This document shows, piece after piece, positions 1 through 8,606 of a DNA stretch of 33,243 nucleotides (the stretch's first letter is position 1; the number at the start of each line of letters is the position of its first letter). The notes beneath the pieces were generated by a model. That model was given only the letters and a program-made list of their open reading frames with translations. It made no database searches and had not been told where the DNA came from. The translations under genes and the position numbers were made by a program. The DNA is taken from contig JAQICF010000156.1 of NCBI GenBank assembly GCA_027858795.1, positions 1 to 33,243 on the forward strand, given 5' to 3'. This DNA comes from Candidatus Delongbacteria bacterium (GTDB lineage Bacteria > Delongbacteria > UBA4055).

Positions 1-180
1 CATAGCATCGGTCATTGATCCACCATTACCGCAAATAATTACTTTTCCACCTTTGTTTAAAGAATTAATTATAGTTTCAACTACTTCAGTGATATTATCA
101 AAATTCATATCGTTTTCAAGAAAATCTTTTAGCAGTTCATAACCTTGCTGAAATGATGTTCTTATATGATTTTTAAGCAT
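1..180 (-). CDS. gmhA: Phosphoheptose isomerase GmhA, N-terminal part (runs off window)
   Basis: Reading the minus strand from the ATG at 180 gives 60 uninterrupted codons that leave the window at position 1. The visible protein has an N-terminal helix (MLKNHIRTSFQQGYELLKDF), then KGGKVIICGNGGSMTDAM, the phosphate-binding loop of SIS-domain sedoheptulose-7-phosphate isomerases, where GNGGS is followed by DAMHFAEE in known GmhA. The family makes D-glycero-D-manno-heptose 7-phosphate, the first step to ADP-heptose for lipopolysaccharide core or surface glycans, in the cytoplasm. A ribosome site AGAGGTAA precedes the ATG. The acyltransferase stop is only 9 bases upstream, so the two are probably cotranscribed. 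The catalytic residues in the rest of the protein are outside the window. DiaA-like SIS proteins are the main alternative. Confidence 0.82.
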   Translation of the reverse strand, partial: MLKNHIRTSFQQGYELLKDFLENDMNFDNITEVVETIINSLNKGGKVIICGNGGSMTDAM

Positions 181-189
181 TATTACCTC

Positions 190-912
190 TTAAATGTTGT
201 TTTTCAATAATTGATTTTCAGGTACATCTCCGAAAACTTTTGCGGGTACTCCTGCTACTATCTTTCCACTCGGAACATCTTTAGTAACTAATGCACCTGC
301 TGCTACCATTCCATCCTCAAAGATCGTAATACCAGGTAATATTGTGGCATTTACACCGATCCTACCACCATCGTGTACAGTTATACCTTTGAAGTGATCA
401 AATCTTTCTTTATCTCTTCCGGCATAATTATCATTACTTGTTGCTACACAAGGTGCTATAAAACAATTGTTTCCAATATGAGAAATCGCAGTTATATATG
501 AATTTGACTCAATTTTTGTTCTGGTCCCGATAGTACAATTTGATTCTATCAGCACTCCCCTACCAATTATTGTAAAGTCTCCGATAGAAGTTTTAAATTG
601 AATTGCCGCCTGGTCTGCAACAAGTACTTTCTTACCGATTGAAGCTCCTCTGTAAATAACAACACCTGTTCCAATAATAGAATTATCACCTATCTTAGCT
701 CCTTCCAATTCAAGATCTTTTGCCATAGCTGAATTAGCTGCTTTCATCAAGGTTTTACCGATTACAGTATTATCATCGATCCGTACATTTTCACCGATAA
801 TAGTATCATTATGTATTACCACATTATTGCCAATGATCGAATCCTTACCGATCTGAATGTTTTTTCCCAATGAACAATTATTTCCAAAAGAAACATTTTC
901 TATTTCTGACAT
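190..912 (-). CDS. Hexapeptide-repeat (left-handed beta-helix) acyltransferase
   Basis: The 240-residue protein is built almost wholly of isoleucine-rich hexapeptide repeats (IGENVR, IGKTLM, IGDNSI, IGRGVL and so on), the left-handed parallel beta-helix of trimeric acyl- and acetyltransferases. The C-terminal part has the typical VAAGALVTKDVPSGKIVAG run followed by VPAKVFG, as in sugar N- or O-acetyltransferases such as WbpD/WlbB, NeuD and serine acetyltransferase relatives. His residues in FDHFKGITVHDGG (about 170-182) could include the catalytic base. It lies directly upstream of gmhA, which suggests a role in surface polysaccharide or lipopolysaccharide precursor synthesis, but the acceptor sugar cannot be told from sequence. 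There is no signal peptide, so it is cytoplasmic. The start ATG at 912 follows a weak GGGAAAAT site. Confidence 0.8.
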   Translation of the reverse strand: MSEIENVSFGNNCSLGKNIQIGKDSIIGNNVVIHNDTIIGENVRIDDNTVIGKTLMKAANSAMAKDLELEGAKIGDNSIIGTGVVIYRGASIGKKVLVADQAAIQFKTSIGDFTIIGRGVLIESNCTIGTRTKIESNSYITAISHIGNNCFIAPCVATSNDNYAGRDKERFDHFKGITVHDGGRIGVNATILPGITIFEDGMVAAGALVTKDVPSGKIVAGVPAKVFGDVPENQLLKNNI

Positions 913-1155
913 TTTATTTTCCCAAATAAATTATTTATTCGTATTGAGTAAAAAGTAAGACCAAATTAAGGTTAAATGCAAATTAAATCTTTGAGTTATT
1001 TCATTACATATATTTCATAATTCATAATCATTTTCCACCTTTCATCATATTAATCATACCCTAAAATATATTTTTTTATTATTTTTATATTGAGTAGTAA
1101 TGTTGTATCATTGTTTCCCTGATAAATTAAAAAAATAATTTTATAGGAGTTGTTA

Positions 1156-3696
1156 GTGAAAAAAATAATCTTAATCATCTTAGTCTTTTTATTACTATCT
1201 TCTGTTTCTGCAGAGCTGATCAATAACAATCCTGATCCTAACGGAGAACCATGGTACTCAGCAGACCTTCCTGAATTGACCCCTGAACAACAGAAAAAAG
1301 TCGATGCAATACCAGTACTTTTGCTACCAGAACAGTATAAGATTAAAAAAGAAGAACTACCATATACTGTAGACAATTCCACCCAACCTTATTTCAGACC
1401 TATTTTCAATCAACAGGGTGGAAGTTGTGGACAAGCTAGTGGTGTAGGTTATACATATACATACGAACAAAATTTCCAAAGAGGTACAAGTGCTGATATC
1501 ACAGACAATCAGTATCCAACACATTATACGTACAATTTTTTAAATGGTGGATCCGGAGCGAATGGTTCATGGCATTGGGACGGTTGGGATATTATTAAAG
1601 CAGGAGGATGTCCTAACGTAACAACATATGGAGGTCTTTGGCCTTCCGAAGATTTCGAAATTGCATTTAAGCTTTGGATGGATGGATATCCAAAATATGA
1701 AAGTGGAATGGATAATCGTGTTCTGGAACAGTTAGCAATGCCTTTGGATACTCCTGAAGGTCTTGAAGTTTTAAAGCAATGGATGAATGATCATTGTGAT
1801 GGTTCTGCGTCAGGAGGAATTGCAGTCTTTGCTGCAGGTGTTAGTTATTCTTTTGAACGAGGTATTTTAGGAATGAATTCATTTTGCCCTGGTGAATCAG
1901 TAGTTTTAAAATGGGATGAAGCTGTTAACCATGCTATGACATTCATTGGTTACAATGATTCTATAAGATGGGATTACAACACAGATGGTAAATTTACAAA
2001 TGATATTGATATAACCGGTGATGGTATTGTTGATATGCAGGACTGGGAGATCGGTGGTCTTTTAATGGCAAATTCATGGGGATCCAGTTGGGCCAATGGA
2101 GGAAAGTCATGGGTTATGTATAGGACACTTGCACAAAGTCTTGGTGACGGAGGTATCTATAATAAGATAGCTCATTCTATAAGAGTTAGAGATACATACG
2201 AACCTTCTATGAAAATTAAATCAACAATATCATATAGTGATAGGGACGACATAAAGATCTTAGCCGGAGTTGCAAATGATACAACGGCGACTGAACCTGA
2301 GCATACTATTTCATTTCCATATTTTAACATGCAGGGTGGTGATCTTACCGGTCTTGAAGGAACTTCGAATGAGATCGAGATAGGTTTAGATATAACACCT
2401 TTACTCGGATTTACTGAACCGAATACTGACACTAAATTCTTTATTTGTGTAGAACAAAGTGGAGAAGGTACAGGTAGAGGTAATATAAAATCATTTTCAA
2501 TTATTGATGAAATGGATAATGAAATTATTAGTACTGATGTGGATGTAAGTATAGTAAAAGGATCAACTGTTTTTGCTTCTGTAGTGGGCTCAGCAAATTT
2601 CAATAAAGCTGAAATCACTACTACTGATCTTCCAGATGCACAACCAGGAGTATCATATTCCCATACATTGACTGCTGAGAATGGAACTCCACCTTACATC
2701 TGGGATATGGTGATTGAGTATGCTGAAGAAGAGAATACTAATCTATTCCCTACCGAATCAATGACACAGTTAACAATGTCCAATGAAGATGATGGATTTG
2801 CTATTATCGATCTTGATTTTGATTTCCCTTTCTATGGGAATATTTACAATTTTATTTCTATTTCCACAAACGGTTCAATCTCTTTCAACGACTCTTTTGA
2901 AGATGTTAGATCTGAAGATAATATCAACGGAACAAGAACTATTGCACCATACGTCGCAGACCTATGCAGTTATCCAGCAGATGGAGATGGTATTTTCTAT
3001 TATCAGAATAGTGATTACGTTATTGTAAGATGGACAACATCTTTATTCGACTATCAAGAATATGATATAGATTTTGCGGCAAAACTTTATAGCAATGGTA
3101 AGATTGAATTTTTTTTTGGTGAGAATATTACTACAGGCATTCAATGGGCTAGTGGAATATCTAATTCGTCTATACTTACAGCTGTAATTTCCGACCTATC
3201 TAATATTAGTGATCCGTCAGGGTTAAAGACATCATTTACGACACCGACTTATCCTTATGGAATAAAATTAAGTACCGATGGTGTTTTCAGTGGGATCATC
3301 AATACTGAGGAAACTGCTTGGAACCTTATATTCAGAGTTACTGATTTTCAGAATATCTCAGCATTCAAAGAACTTGTATTCTCATCTACTACTGGGATAA
3401 TGGATAATGAAGAATTGATAATTAATAATTTACAATTAGAGCAAAACTATCCGAATCCGTTTAATCCTTCAACAACAATAAACTTCTCAGTTATTGTTAG
3501 CGAAAAAATGTCATTATACATTTACAATATCAAGGGTGAAAGAATAGATGTAGTATTTGATAATAGGAAATTAAATGCAGGAAATTACACGGTAAACTGG
3601 AGAGCGGGTAAAGAATTTTCATCTGGAATATATTACTATGGAATTGAAACTGAAAGCGGTATAAAACAAATCAAGAAAATGACTTTATTGAAATAG
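1156..3696 (+). CDS. Secreted papain-family (C1) cysteine protease with T9SS sorting domain
   Basis: I start this at the GTG at 1156, six bases after AGGAG; an in-frame TTG at 1150 abuts that site and is unlikely. The product is 846 residues. Residues 1-19 are a signal peptide ending SSVSA. The C1 catalytic residues are Cys91 in NQQGGSCGQASG, His259 in NHAMTFIGYND and Asn306 in ANSWGSSW. Between His and Asn is an inserted acidic stretch (about 273-298) holding DINTDG-like and DITGDGIVDMQDWE motifs that resemble a dockerin or EF-hand calcium loop. After the protease come an Ig-like putative domain near 490-520 (LPDAQPGVSYSHTLTA), a beta-rich region, and a C-terminal sorting domain (LEQNYPNPFNPSTTINF to the end) that directs outer-membrane export by T9SS. 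It appears monocistronic: the neighbour behind it has its own promoter. Substrate unknown. Confidence 0.88.
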   Translation: MKKIILIILVFLLLSSVSAELINNNPDPNGEPWYSADLPELTPEQQKKVDAIPVLLLPEQYKIKKEELPYTVDNSTQPYFRPIFNQQGGSCGQASGVGYTYTYEQNFQRGTSADITDNQYPTHYTYNFLNGGSGANGSWHWDGWDIIKAGGCPNVTTYGGLWPSEDFEIAFKLWMDGYPKYESGMDNRVLEQLAMPLDTPEGLEVLKQWMNDHCDGSASGGIAVFAAGVSYSFERGILGMNSFCPGESVVLKWDEAVNHAMTFIGYNDSIRWDYNTDGKFTNDIDITGDGIVDMQDWEIGGLLMANSWGSSWANGGKSWVMYRTLAQSLGDGGIYNKIAHSIRVRDTYEPSMKIKSTISYSDRDDIKILAGVANDTTATEPEHTISFPYFNMQGGDLTGLEGTSNEIEIGLDITPLLGFTEPNTDTKFFICVEQSGEGTGRGNIKSFSIIDEMDNEIISTDVDVSIVKGSTVFASVVGSANFNKAEITTTDLPDAQPGVSYSHTLTAENGTPPYIWDMVIEYAEEENTNLFPTESMTQLTMSNEDDGFAIIDLDFDFPFYGNIYNFISISTNGSISFNDSFEDVRSEDNINGTRTIAPYVADLCSYPADGDGIFYYQNSDYVIVRWTTSLFDYQEYDIDFAAKLYSNGKIEFFFGENITTGIQWASGISNSSILTAVISDLSNISDPSGLKTSFTTPTYPYGIKLSTDGVFSGIINTEETAWNLIFRVTDFQNISAFKELVFSSTTGIMDNEELIINNLQLEQNYPNPFNPSTTINFSVIVSEKMSLYIYNIKGERIDVVFDNRKLNAGNYTVNWRAGKEFSSGIYYYGIETESGIKQIKKMTLLK

Positions 3697-3706
3697 GATA
3701 TTTTGC

Positions 3707-3735
3707 TTGACATTAGTTCTACACTTAAGTATATT
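3707..3735 (+). promoter_or_regulatory. Sigma70-type promoter of rpsU
   Basis: TTGACA at 3707-3712 and TATATT at 3730-3735 are separated by exactly 17 bases, 41 bases before the rpsU start codon and 11 bases after the protease stop codon. This matches the general housekeeping promoter consensus better than the Bacteroidetes-specific TTTG/TANNTTTG type. Confidence 0.75.
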
Positions 3736-3775
3736 TGCCATCGAATTAGTCTGTTAGAAGGAGGTGATTAAAACA

Positions 3776-3979
3776 ATGATACACATTAAAATACGAGACA
3801 ACGAACCTTTCGAAAGAGCTTTGAAAAGATTTACTAAGACATTTGAAAAAAGTGGTGTTTTAGCTGAACTTAGAAGAAGAGAAAGATACGATAAGCCTAC
3901 CTGGGTTAACAGAAGAAGCAAGATTCAAGCTACTCGTAAGCAACAAAAGCTTACAAGGATGAATAACCGTGGTTTTTAA
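3776..3979 (+). CDS. rpsU: 30S ribosomal protein S21
   Basis: The 67-residue basic protein starts MIHIKIRDNEPFERALKRF and continues with KSGVLAELRRRERYDKP, the conserved core of bacterial S21, then a basic tail ending RMNNRGF. S21 sits on the platform of the small ribosomal subunit near the 3' end of 16S rRNA and helps initiation. I start at the ATG at 3776, which has AGGAGGTGAT six to eight bases upstream; a longer reading from the GTG at 3764 would place the start inside that ribosome-binding site. It has its own promoter at 3707-3735 and a strong terminator at 4009-4039, so it is a single-gene unit. Length is normal for the family. Confidence 0.95.
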   Translation: MIHIKIRDNEPFERALKRFTKTFEKSGVLAELRRRERYDKPTWVNRRSKIQATRKQQKLTRMNNRGF

Positions 3980-4008
3980 AATCTGATTTATCAGATTTAT
4001 TATTTGTA

Positions 4009-4039
4009 GGGGTCGATTACCATTCGACCCCTTTTTTTT
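4009..4039 (+). terminator. Intrinsic terminator of rpsU, made of a dispersed palindrome
   Basis: GGGGTCGA (4009-4016) pairs with TCGACCCC (4024-4031) around a 7-base loop and is followed by eight T residues. An almost identical sequence lies in inverted orientation at 4092-4114, so the hairpin looks like one copy of a dispersed palindromic repeat that serves as terminator here. Confidence 0.85.
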
Positions 4040-4091
4040 ATGTTTTTTTATTCTTCTTTAATATAATTTTTAAAATACTGGACCCGTCTTT

Positions 4092-4116
4092 GGGGTCGAA
4101 TGGAAATCGACCCCTA
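4092..4116 (-). repeat. Inverted second copy of the GGGGTCGA palindrome
   Basis: GGGGTCGA (4092-4099) and TCGACCCC (4107-4114) surround ATGGAAA. Read on the minus strand, this copy matches the 4009-4031 hairpin with one mismatch in the loop and shares its flanking TA. It has no T tract. The two copies are about 60 bases apart and together could form a longer cruciform between rpsU and cvpA. Confidence 0.7.
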
Positions 4117-4215
4117 CTGTGATTATATTTTTTGATATAATCACTCTTTTTTTTTTACTTAATTTTGCTTACCTTATCCACTGATCAACTTTAGCAAAAT
4201 ATTGGAAAAATAAAA

Positions 4216-4908
4216 ATGCACTACATTGATATAATAGTTCTAGTAATAATGGGGATCTTTACGGTCGTAGGGTTCAAAAGAGGATTTATTACAGAAATAT
4301 TCCAGATAATAGGATTATTTGCAGCTATTGCTCTGAACACTCCGATCAGCAGGTTAATAAACAATTATGCCAAAGATTCTTTAGACACGCATAATGAATT
4401 GATCGGATTTCTATCAGGAATAATATCTTTTGCTTTGATATTCTTATTATTCTTCATAATAGGAAGAATTCTGACTAAGACTACAAATATTATTCTTACA
4501 TCTTTACCAAATAGAATTATCGGGGCTTTCTTTGGTGGGTTAAAAGGATTTATGATAGCAACAGTTGTGCTTCTACTTGTAAGATTGATACCAATTGGTG
4601 ATGATTTCATTAAAAAAAAAGTAACGCCTGATCTTGATACTGATAATATTATAGAAGAAGGTATTGATATTGCCATGGACTTAACCAATGACGATGACAA
4701 CATTCAGACTATAAAAGATTCTCTGGAAAGCAGAAAATGGAATAATTCTTTAAATTACGATAGAACAACGAACAGTGATTCTCCAACATATTCACGTTTA
4801 GGATATGGAGCATATAAAATTTCAACGCTAATGGATCCATTCGTAGGAAGTGTGAAGAAATTGTTGACAGATACAGTCGAAGAAACAAAAGAAAAATTGG
4901 ATATGTAA
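4216..4908 (+). CDS. cvpA: CvpA family membrane protein
   Basis: The 230-residue protein opens with MHYIDIIVLVIMGIFTVVGF followed by KRGFITEIFQIIGLFAAI, the characteristic CvpA start in which a first membrane helix is followed by a short loop with KRG. Further hydrophobic segments lie near 62-85 and 97-120, giving four predicted membrane helices in the first 125 residues. The rest is a soluble, charged tail. CvpA proteins are inner-membrane proteins linked in enterobacteria to colicin V production and envelope stress or bile tolerance; in this phylum the role is unknown. It lies 56 bases upstream of clpC with a palindromic repeat between, so the two might share a transcript. The ribosome site (GGAAAAAT) is weak. 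Confidence 0.85.
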   Translation: MHYIDIIVLVIMGIFTVVGFKRGFITEIFQIIGLFAAIALNTPISRLINNYAKDSLDTHNELIGFLSGIISFALIFLLFFIIGRILTKTTNIILTSLPNRIIGAFFGGLKGFMIATVVLLLVRLIPIGDDFIKKKVTPDLDTDNIIEEGIDIAMDLTNDDDNIQTIKDSLESRKWNNSLNYDRTTNSDSPTYSRLGYGAYKISTLMDPFVGSVKKLLTDTVEETKEKLDM

Positions 4909-4937
4909 AGACGTAGCAGTGCTGCGTCTCTACGTCT
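4909..4937. repeat. Small palindromic repeat between cvpA and clpC
   Basis: AGACGTA (4909-4915) pairs with TACGTCT (4931-4937), and inside it GACGTAGCA is nearly palindromic with TGCTGCGTC. It resembles the GTAGAGACGCA...TGCGTCTCTAC palindromes commonly scattered between genes in FCB-group genomes (recalled from general knowledge). There is no T tract, so it is not an ordinary terminator. Confidence 0.6.
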
Positions 4938-4964
4938 CGTTTAAAAACATACGGAGATAATATA

Positions 4965-7412
4965 ATGGATAATAATCTATCATCAAGAATGTCAAAAATA
5001 ATAAGACTATCTAAAGAAATAACTTTAAAATTAGGTCAGGATACCGTTTATCCAGGTCATCTTATGCTTGGAATATTACGTGCCAATGAAGGCACTGCAA
5101 TCAATATATTAAAAAAACTTAATACCAATCTTATATCATTACAAAAAGATCTTGAAAATGGAATGATAAAAGAGAGAAATATACTCAAATTAGGATTTGT
5201 ACCTATAAGCCATGAGAGTGACAGGATTTTATCTCAAGCTTCTCAAGAATCTAGGGAACTTAGTAATATGTACACCGGCAGTGAACATCTATTATTAGCA
5301 CTGGTGAAATCAGTTAATTCATATTCAGAAAGAATTCTTAGATTTCATGGTGTTACTTACCTGAAGGTTAAACAGATACTACTTGCAGGAATAAATGGAA
5401 AGCAAGAATTTAATATACCAATTGAAGATGAAACTTCTCCTACCCCATCTATAGATTCATTTTCGGTGGATCTAACTGAACATGCCAGAAATGGTATGCT
5501 GGACCCTGTGATAGGTAGAGAAAAGGAGATTAGCAGAATTATTCAGATCCTTTCCCGTAGAAAAAAAAACAACCCAATTCTTATCGGAGAACCGGGTACA
5601 GGTAAAACCGCAATTGTTGAAGGTTTAGCGTTAAGAATAATCAATAGGAATGTACCTAAATACCTTTTAGATAAGAAAGTTGTTTCTCTTGATCTTGGAC
5701 TTCTGATCGCAGGAACGAAATACCGTGGTCAATTTGAAGAGAGAATTAAAGCTATCTTAAAAGAAATTGAAAATGAGAAAGATCTAATTCTATTCTTAGA
5801 TGAAATCCACACTATAGTAGGTGCTGGTAGTACTTCCGGATCAATGGATGCATCAAATATGTTTAAACCGGCTTTAGCCAGAGGTGTGATCCAATGTATC
5901 GGTGCCACAACTTTAGATGAGTATAGAACTACTATTGAAAAAGATGGAGCATTGGAAAGAAGATTCCAAAAAGTTCTAGTCGATCCTTCAACAGTAAAAG
6001 AAACAATTGATATATTGAAAGGACTTCAACCAAGATATGAAAAACATCACAAGGTTAAGTTCTCAGCTGAAAGCCTAATTGCAACTGCTGAACTAAGTGA
6101 TAGATATATTACTGATAGATTCCTGCCTGATAAAGCTATCGATGTTATGGATGAAGCAGGAGCTAAAAAACATCTTTCTTTAAAAGTTCCTACAAAAATT
6201 ACCGACCTTGAGCATATAATTGAAACATTGACAAAAGAGAAAGTACATAACATTGATAAACAAAAATTTGAAAAGGCTGCTGAACTAAGAGACAAGATCA
6301 ATCCATTAAAAGAAGAATTGAAATTTGAAATGGAAAAATGGCATAATCTGACTTCAACCAAATTTCTTAATATATCTGTAGATGATATTACTGATATTAT
6401 TTCAATGATGACTTCAATTCCAATTAGTAGATTAGCAGTATCGGAGAGTAAAAGACTTCAAAAGATAAGTAATAGTATTTCAAAAAAGATAATTGACCAG
6501 CAGGATGCTATAGATGCCGTTGTTCGTAGAGTTAAAAGGGCTAGGGCAGGTTTTAAAGATCCTGATAGACCAATTGGTTCATTTTTATTTCTCGGTCCTA
6601 CAGGCGTCGGTAAAACAGAACTTGCAAAAATACTTGCTGAGGAGATATTTGAGTCTGATCAATCACTTATTAAGATAGACATGTCTGAATACATGGAAAA
6701 ATTCAATGTATCAAAGATGATCGGTTCTCCCCCGGGATATGTAGGTTATGGAGAAGGTGGTCAGCTTAGTGAAAAAGTCAGAAGACACCCTTATGCTGTT
6801 GTCCTCTTTGATGAGATAGAGAAAGCTCATCCTGATGTTTTTGGAATGTTACTTCAAGTACTCGATGAAGGTAATCTTACTGATGGTAACGGTCGAAAGA
6901 TCGATTTTAGGAATACGATTATAATATTTACTTCTAACGTAGCTAATGATACTTTAAAGAATTCTGACAATATCGGTTTTGGATCAAAAACAAGTTTTGA
7001 TCAGAAGCAAAAGAATATGAAAGGGAATTTAAATAAAAATATTAATAAACATTTTAAACCTGAATTTATAAATAGAATAGACGAAGTCATTATTTTTAAT
7101 CATCTATCAGAAAATGCTGTAATGAAAATCATTAACAATCATGTGACTGAATGTAAGAACAAACTTAAGTCTAATAATATTCACCTTGATGTTTCTCCGT
7201 CTGTCATCAAATATATCATGAAAGAGTACTATGATGTTGATAATGGAGCAAGACCTTTGAAAAGAGCTGTTGAGAATATTATTCAGGATCCTATTGCGGA
7301 AAATATTATTTCGGGAAAATTTTCTTATGGTGACACCGTTAAGATCACTATCAAAAATAATTCTGTAGTTTACCAGAACTTAAAAGCTGCAAAGAAGAAA
7401 AAGGCTAAATAA
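4965..7412 (+). CDS. clpC: ClpC-type AAA+ unfoldase of the Clp protease
   Basis: This is an 815-residue Hsp100 ATPase. Two Clp_N repeats occupy about residues 1-145. The first AAA domain has Walker A GEPGTGKT near 208 and Walker [10 protein letters not shown] near 269. A middle coiled-coil region holds a UVR-like motif, [20 protein letters not shown], near 426-445, which distinguishes ClpC from ClpB, whose middle domain is much longer. The second AAA domain has [12 protein letters not shown] near 545, the pore loop [11 protein letters not shown], and Walker [12 protein letters not shown]. ClpC unfolds substrates and feeds them to ClpP in the cytoplasm, often with McsB or MecA adaptors in other phyla; neither adaptor nor clpP is nearby. 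The ATG at 4965 has GGAG eight bases upstream. Length is normal. Confidence 0.95.
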   Translation: MDNNLSSRMSKIIRLSKEITLKLGQDTVYPGHLMLGILRANEGTAINILKKLNTNLISLQKDLENGMIKERNILKLGFVPISHESDRILSQASQESRELSNMYTGSEHLLLALVKSVNSYSERILRFHGVTYLKVKQILLAGINGKQEFNIPIEDETSPTPSIDSFSVDLTEHARNGMLDPVIGREKEISRIIQILSRRKKNNPILIGEPGTGKTAIVEGLALRIINRNVPKYLLDKKVVSLDLGLLIAGTKYRGQFEERIKAILKEIENEKDLILFLDEIHTIVGAGSTSGSMDASNMFKPALARGVIQCIGATTLDEYRTTIEKDGALERRFQKVLVDPSTVKETIDILKGLQPRYEKHHKVKFSAESLIATAELSDRYITDRFLPDKAIDVMDEAGAKKHLSLKVPTKITDLEHIIETLTKEKVHNIDKQKFEKAAELRDKINPLKEELKFEMEKWHNLTSTKFLNISVDDITDIISMMTSIPISRLAVSESKRLQKISNSISKKIIDQQDAIDAVVRRVKRARAGFKDPDRPIGSFLFLGPTGVGKTELAKILAEEIFESDQSLIKIDMSEYMEKFNVSKMIGSPPGYVGYGEGGQLSEKVRRHPYAVVLFDEIEKAHPDVFGMLLQVLDEGNLTDGNGRKIDFRNTIIIFTSNVANDTLKNSDNIGFGSKTSFDQKQKNMKGNLNKNINKHFKPEFINRIDEVIIFNHLSENAVMKIINNHVTECKNKLKSNNIHLDVSPSVIKYIMKEYYDVDNGARPLKRAVENIIQDPIAENIISGKFSYGDTVKITIKNNSVVYQNLKAAKKKKAK

Positions 7413-7799
7413 TATAATATACATAAGCTATTTTATCCTCTCCCCCTATAAATCACAGACCATGTGAACAACCTGTTTACAAAATCAATATTTTTTTAAT
7501 TTTTTCTTAAATTTTTCCTTGACAAGATTTAGTAGCTAAAACAAGGATCCGTTTAGTTTAAGAATAGTGATATTTAATGTTCTGTGTGCTTATTCAGGCT
7601 GATTTATCATAGTTTTATGAAAAATATCATATTGTAAGTATTCATTAACTTTTTTACGATTTCTAAATCCAATTCTCTAACTTATTATAATTTCATTACT
7701 TTTAATCGCAACGTGAACTACTATGTGAATAAGTTGTAGATAAATCCAAATAGTTACAAATATTGCGAACTACAATATTAAATGGGAACTAGATATTTT
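7413..7799. other. Gene-free interval with DnaA-box-like 9-mers
   Basis: No coding potential is apparent between clpC and the convergent GNAT gene. The stretch is strongly AT-rich around 7482-7515. TGTGAATAA at 7724-7732 is a perfect complement of the DnaA box TTATNCACA, TGTAGATAA at 7736-7744 differs by one base, and TGTGAACAA at 7463-7471 differs by one base. A TTGACA-like hexamer occurs near 7520. No tRNA or other RNA was recognised. Confidence 0.35.
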
Positions 7800-8216
7800 T
7801 TATAATGATTTTTGCATTCTTCGATGTTCTATCCCTGCTTCAAAATAAAATTCACCGTAAGGAGTGTATCCGAGCTTTTCATAAAAATTCATTGCATGAA
7901 CCTGAGAACCAAGATAAACTCTCCTGATACCTTCATTCCTTGCAATTTCTTCAAGCTTTCCCATGATCTTCTGACCATAATGATGACCCCGATATTCTTC
8001 AAGCACAGCAATTCTGCCGATATGACCATCTTTTTCCATTCTACCTGTTGCAATAGGAGTATCGTCAATAGTGATCAAAGCATGAAAACATTGTGGATCT
8101 TTTCCGTCTATCTCTATCTCTGACGGTACGTTCTGCCCTATCACAAATACTGTATGCCTGATATGTACGATCGATTTTTTATGATCTTCGTATTTTGCTT
8201 GTATGATTTTTTCCAT
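7800..8216 (-). CDS. GNAT family N-acetyltransferase
   Basis: The 138-residue protein has the GNAT fold signatures: IRHTVFVIGQNVPSEIEIDG near 19-38, as in ElaA/YjcF-like members, then HIGRIAVLEEYRGHHYGQKI, where the R/Q-x-x-G-H/x-G acetyl-CoA loop (EYRGHHYGQKIM) binds the cofactor pyrophosphate, and a C-terminal GSQVHAMNFYEKLGYTPYGE, the usual strand and helix ending in the LGF/LGY turn. It should transfer an acetyl group from acetyl-CoA to an amine, but the substrate cannot be inferred. It is convergent with clpC and isolated from the T9SS operon behind it. No strong ribosome site precedes the ATG at 8216. Confidence 0.85.
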   Translation of the reverse strand: MEKIIQAKYEDHKKSIVHIRHTVFVIGQNVPSEIEIDGKDPQCFHALITIDDTPIATGRMEKDGHIGRIAVLEEYRGHHYGQKIMGKLEEIARNEGIRRVYLGSQVHAMNFYEKLGYTPYGEFYFEAGIEHRRMQKSL

Positions 8217-8447
8217 AGGTGTGTAAATTATTTTATATAAAACTAAAAATCAAGATAAAACTGAATTAATTTAAATTTTTAGTAATATTAAGAATTTGAC
8301 AATTAGTATTTAATTATGTAATTTCTAAACTTACGAAGTAAGAACACACATATAATGTTAAAATGGATGGACAATATAAAGAGTCCACTAGATAACCTGG
8401 AAGTACAGGAGAAAAAAACGACTTACGGCGCTTTGCCGTTTTAATCA

Positions 8448-8541
8448 GGCTTGAACTAGACAGCAAAAAGAAGTACGTCTTTTTGCCACACGTTAGCCCT
8501 AATTAATTTTCTTTTTAAAAACAATCCCTATGTGTCAATTT
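8448..8541 (+). repeat. attC-like half element left of the T9SS operon
   Basis: GCAAAAAGA (8463-8471) pairs with TCTTTTTGC (8478-8486). It is followed by GTTAGCC at 8492-8498, and an imperfect partner, GGCTTGAAC, lies at 8448-8456. The 50 bases from GTTAGCC to CCCTATGTGTCAATTT (8492-8541) match 18168-18217 at about 40 positions, with one single-base gap, in the same orientation. The outer left arm seen in the second copy is not recognisable here. Near it, 8420-8440 has a short hairpin (CGGC/GCCG) followed by TTTT. Confidence 0.55.
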
Positions 8542-8548
8542 AAAGATA

Positions 8549-8578
8549 TAAAAAAGAGGTGGTTTTGATGCCACCTCT
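8549..8578 (-). terminator. Intrinsic terminator of the C25 protease operon
   Basis: On the minus strand AGAGGTGG (8578-8571) pairs with CCACCTCT (8562-8555) and is followed by five or more T residues. It lies 29 bases beyond the stop codon of the C25 protease gene. Confidence 0.85.
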
Positions 8579-8606
8579 AATGTAGTGTATTTCAGTTTCA
8601 CTGAGA

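Noticed and set aside
2172..2618. 148-residue minus-strand frame
   Set aside because: It is antisense to the papain-like protease, without motifs or ribosome site.
3764..3775. GTG start giving a 71-residue S21
   Set aside because: The GTG is inside the ribosome-binding site of the ATG at 3776, and known S21 begins at that ATG.
4365..4703. 112-residue minus-strand frame
   Set aside because: It is antisense to cvpA and mirrors its hydrophobic codons.
7413..8606. tRNA or other RNA gene
   Set aside because: No cloverleaf or T-loop motif was found on either strand.
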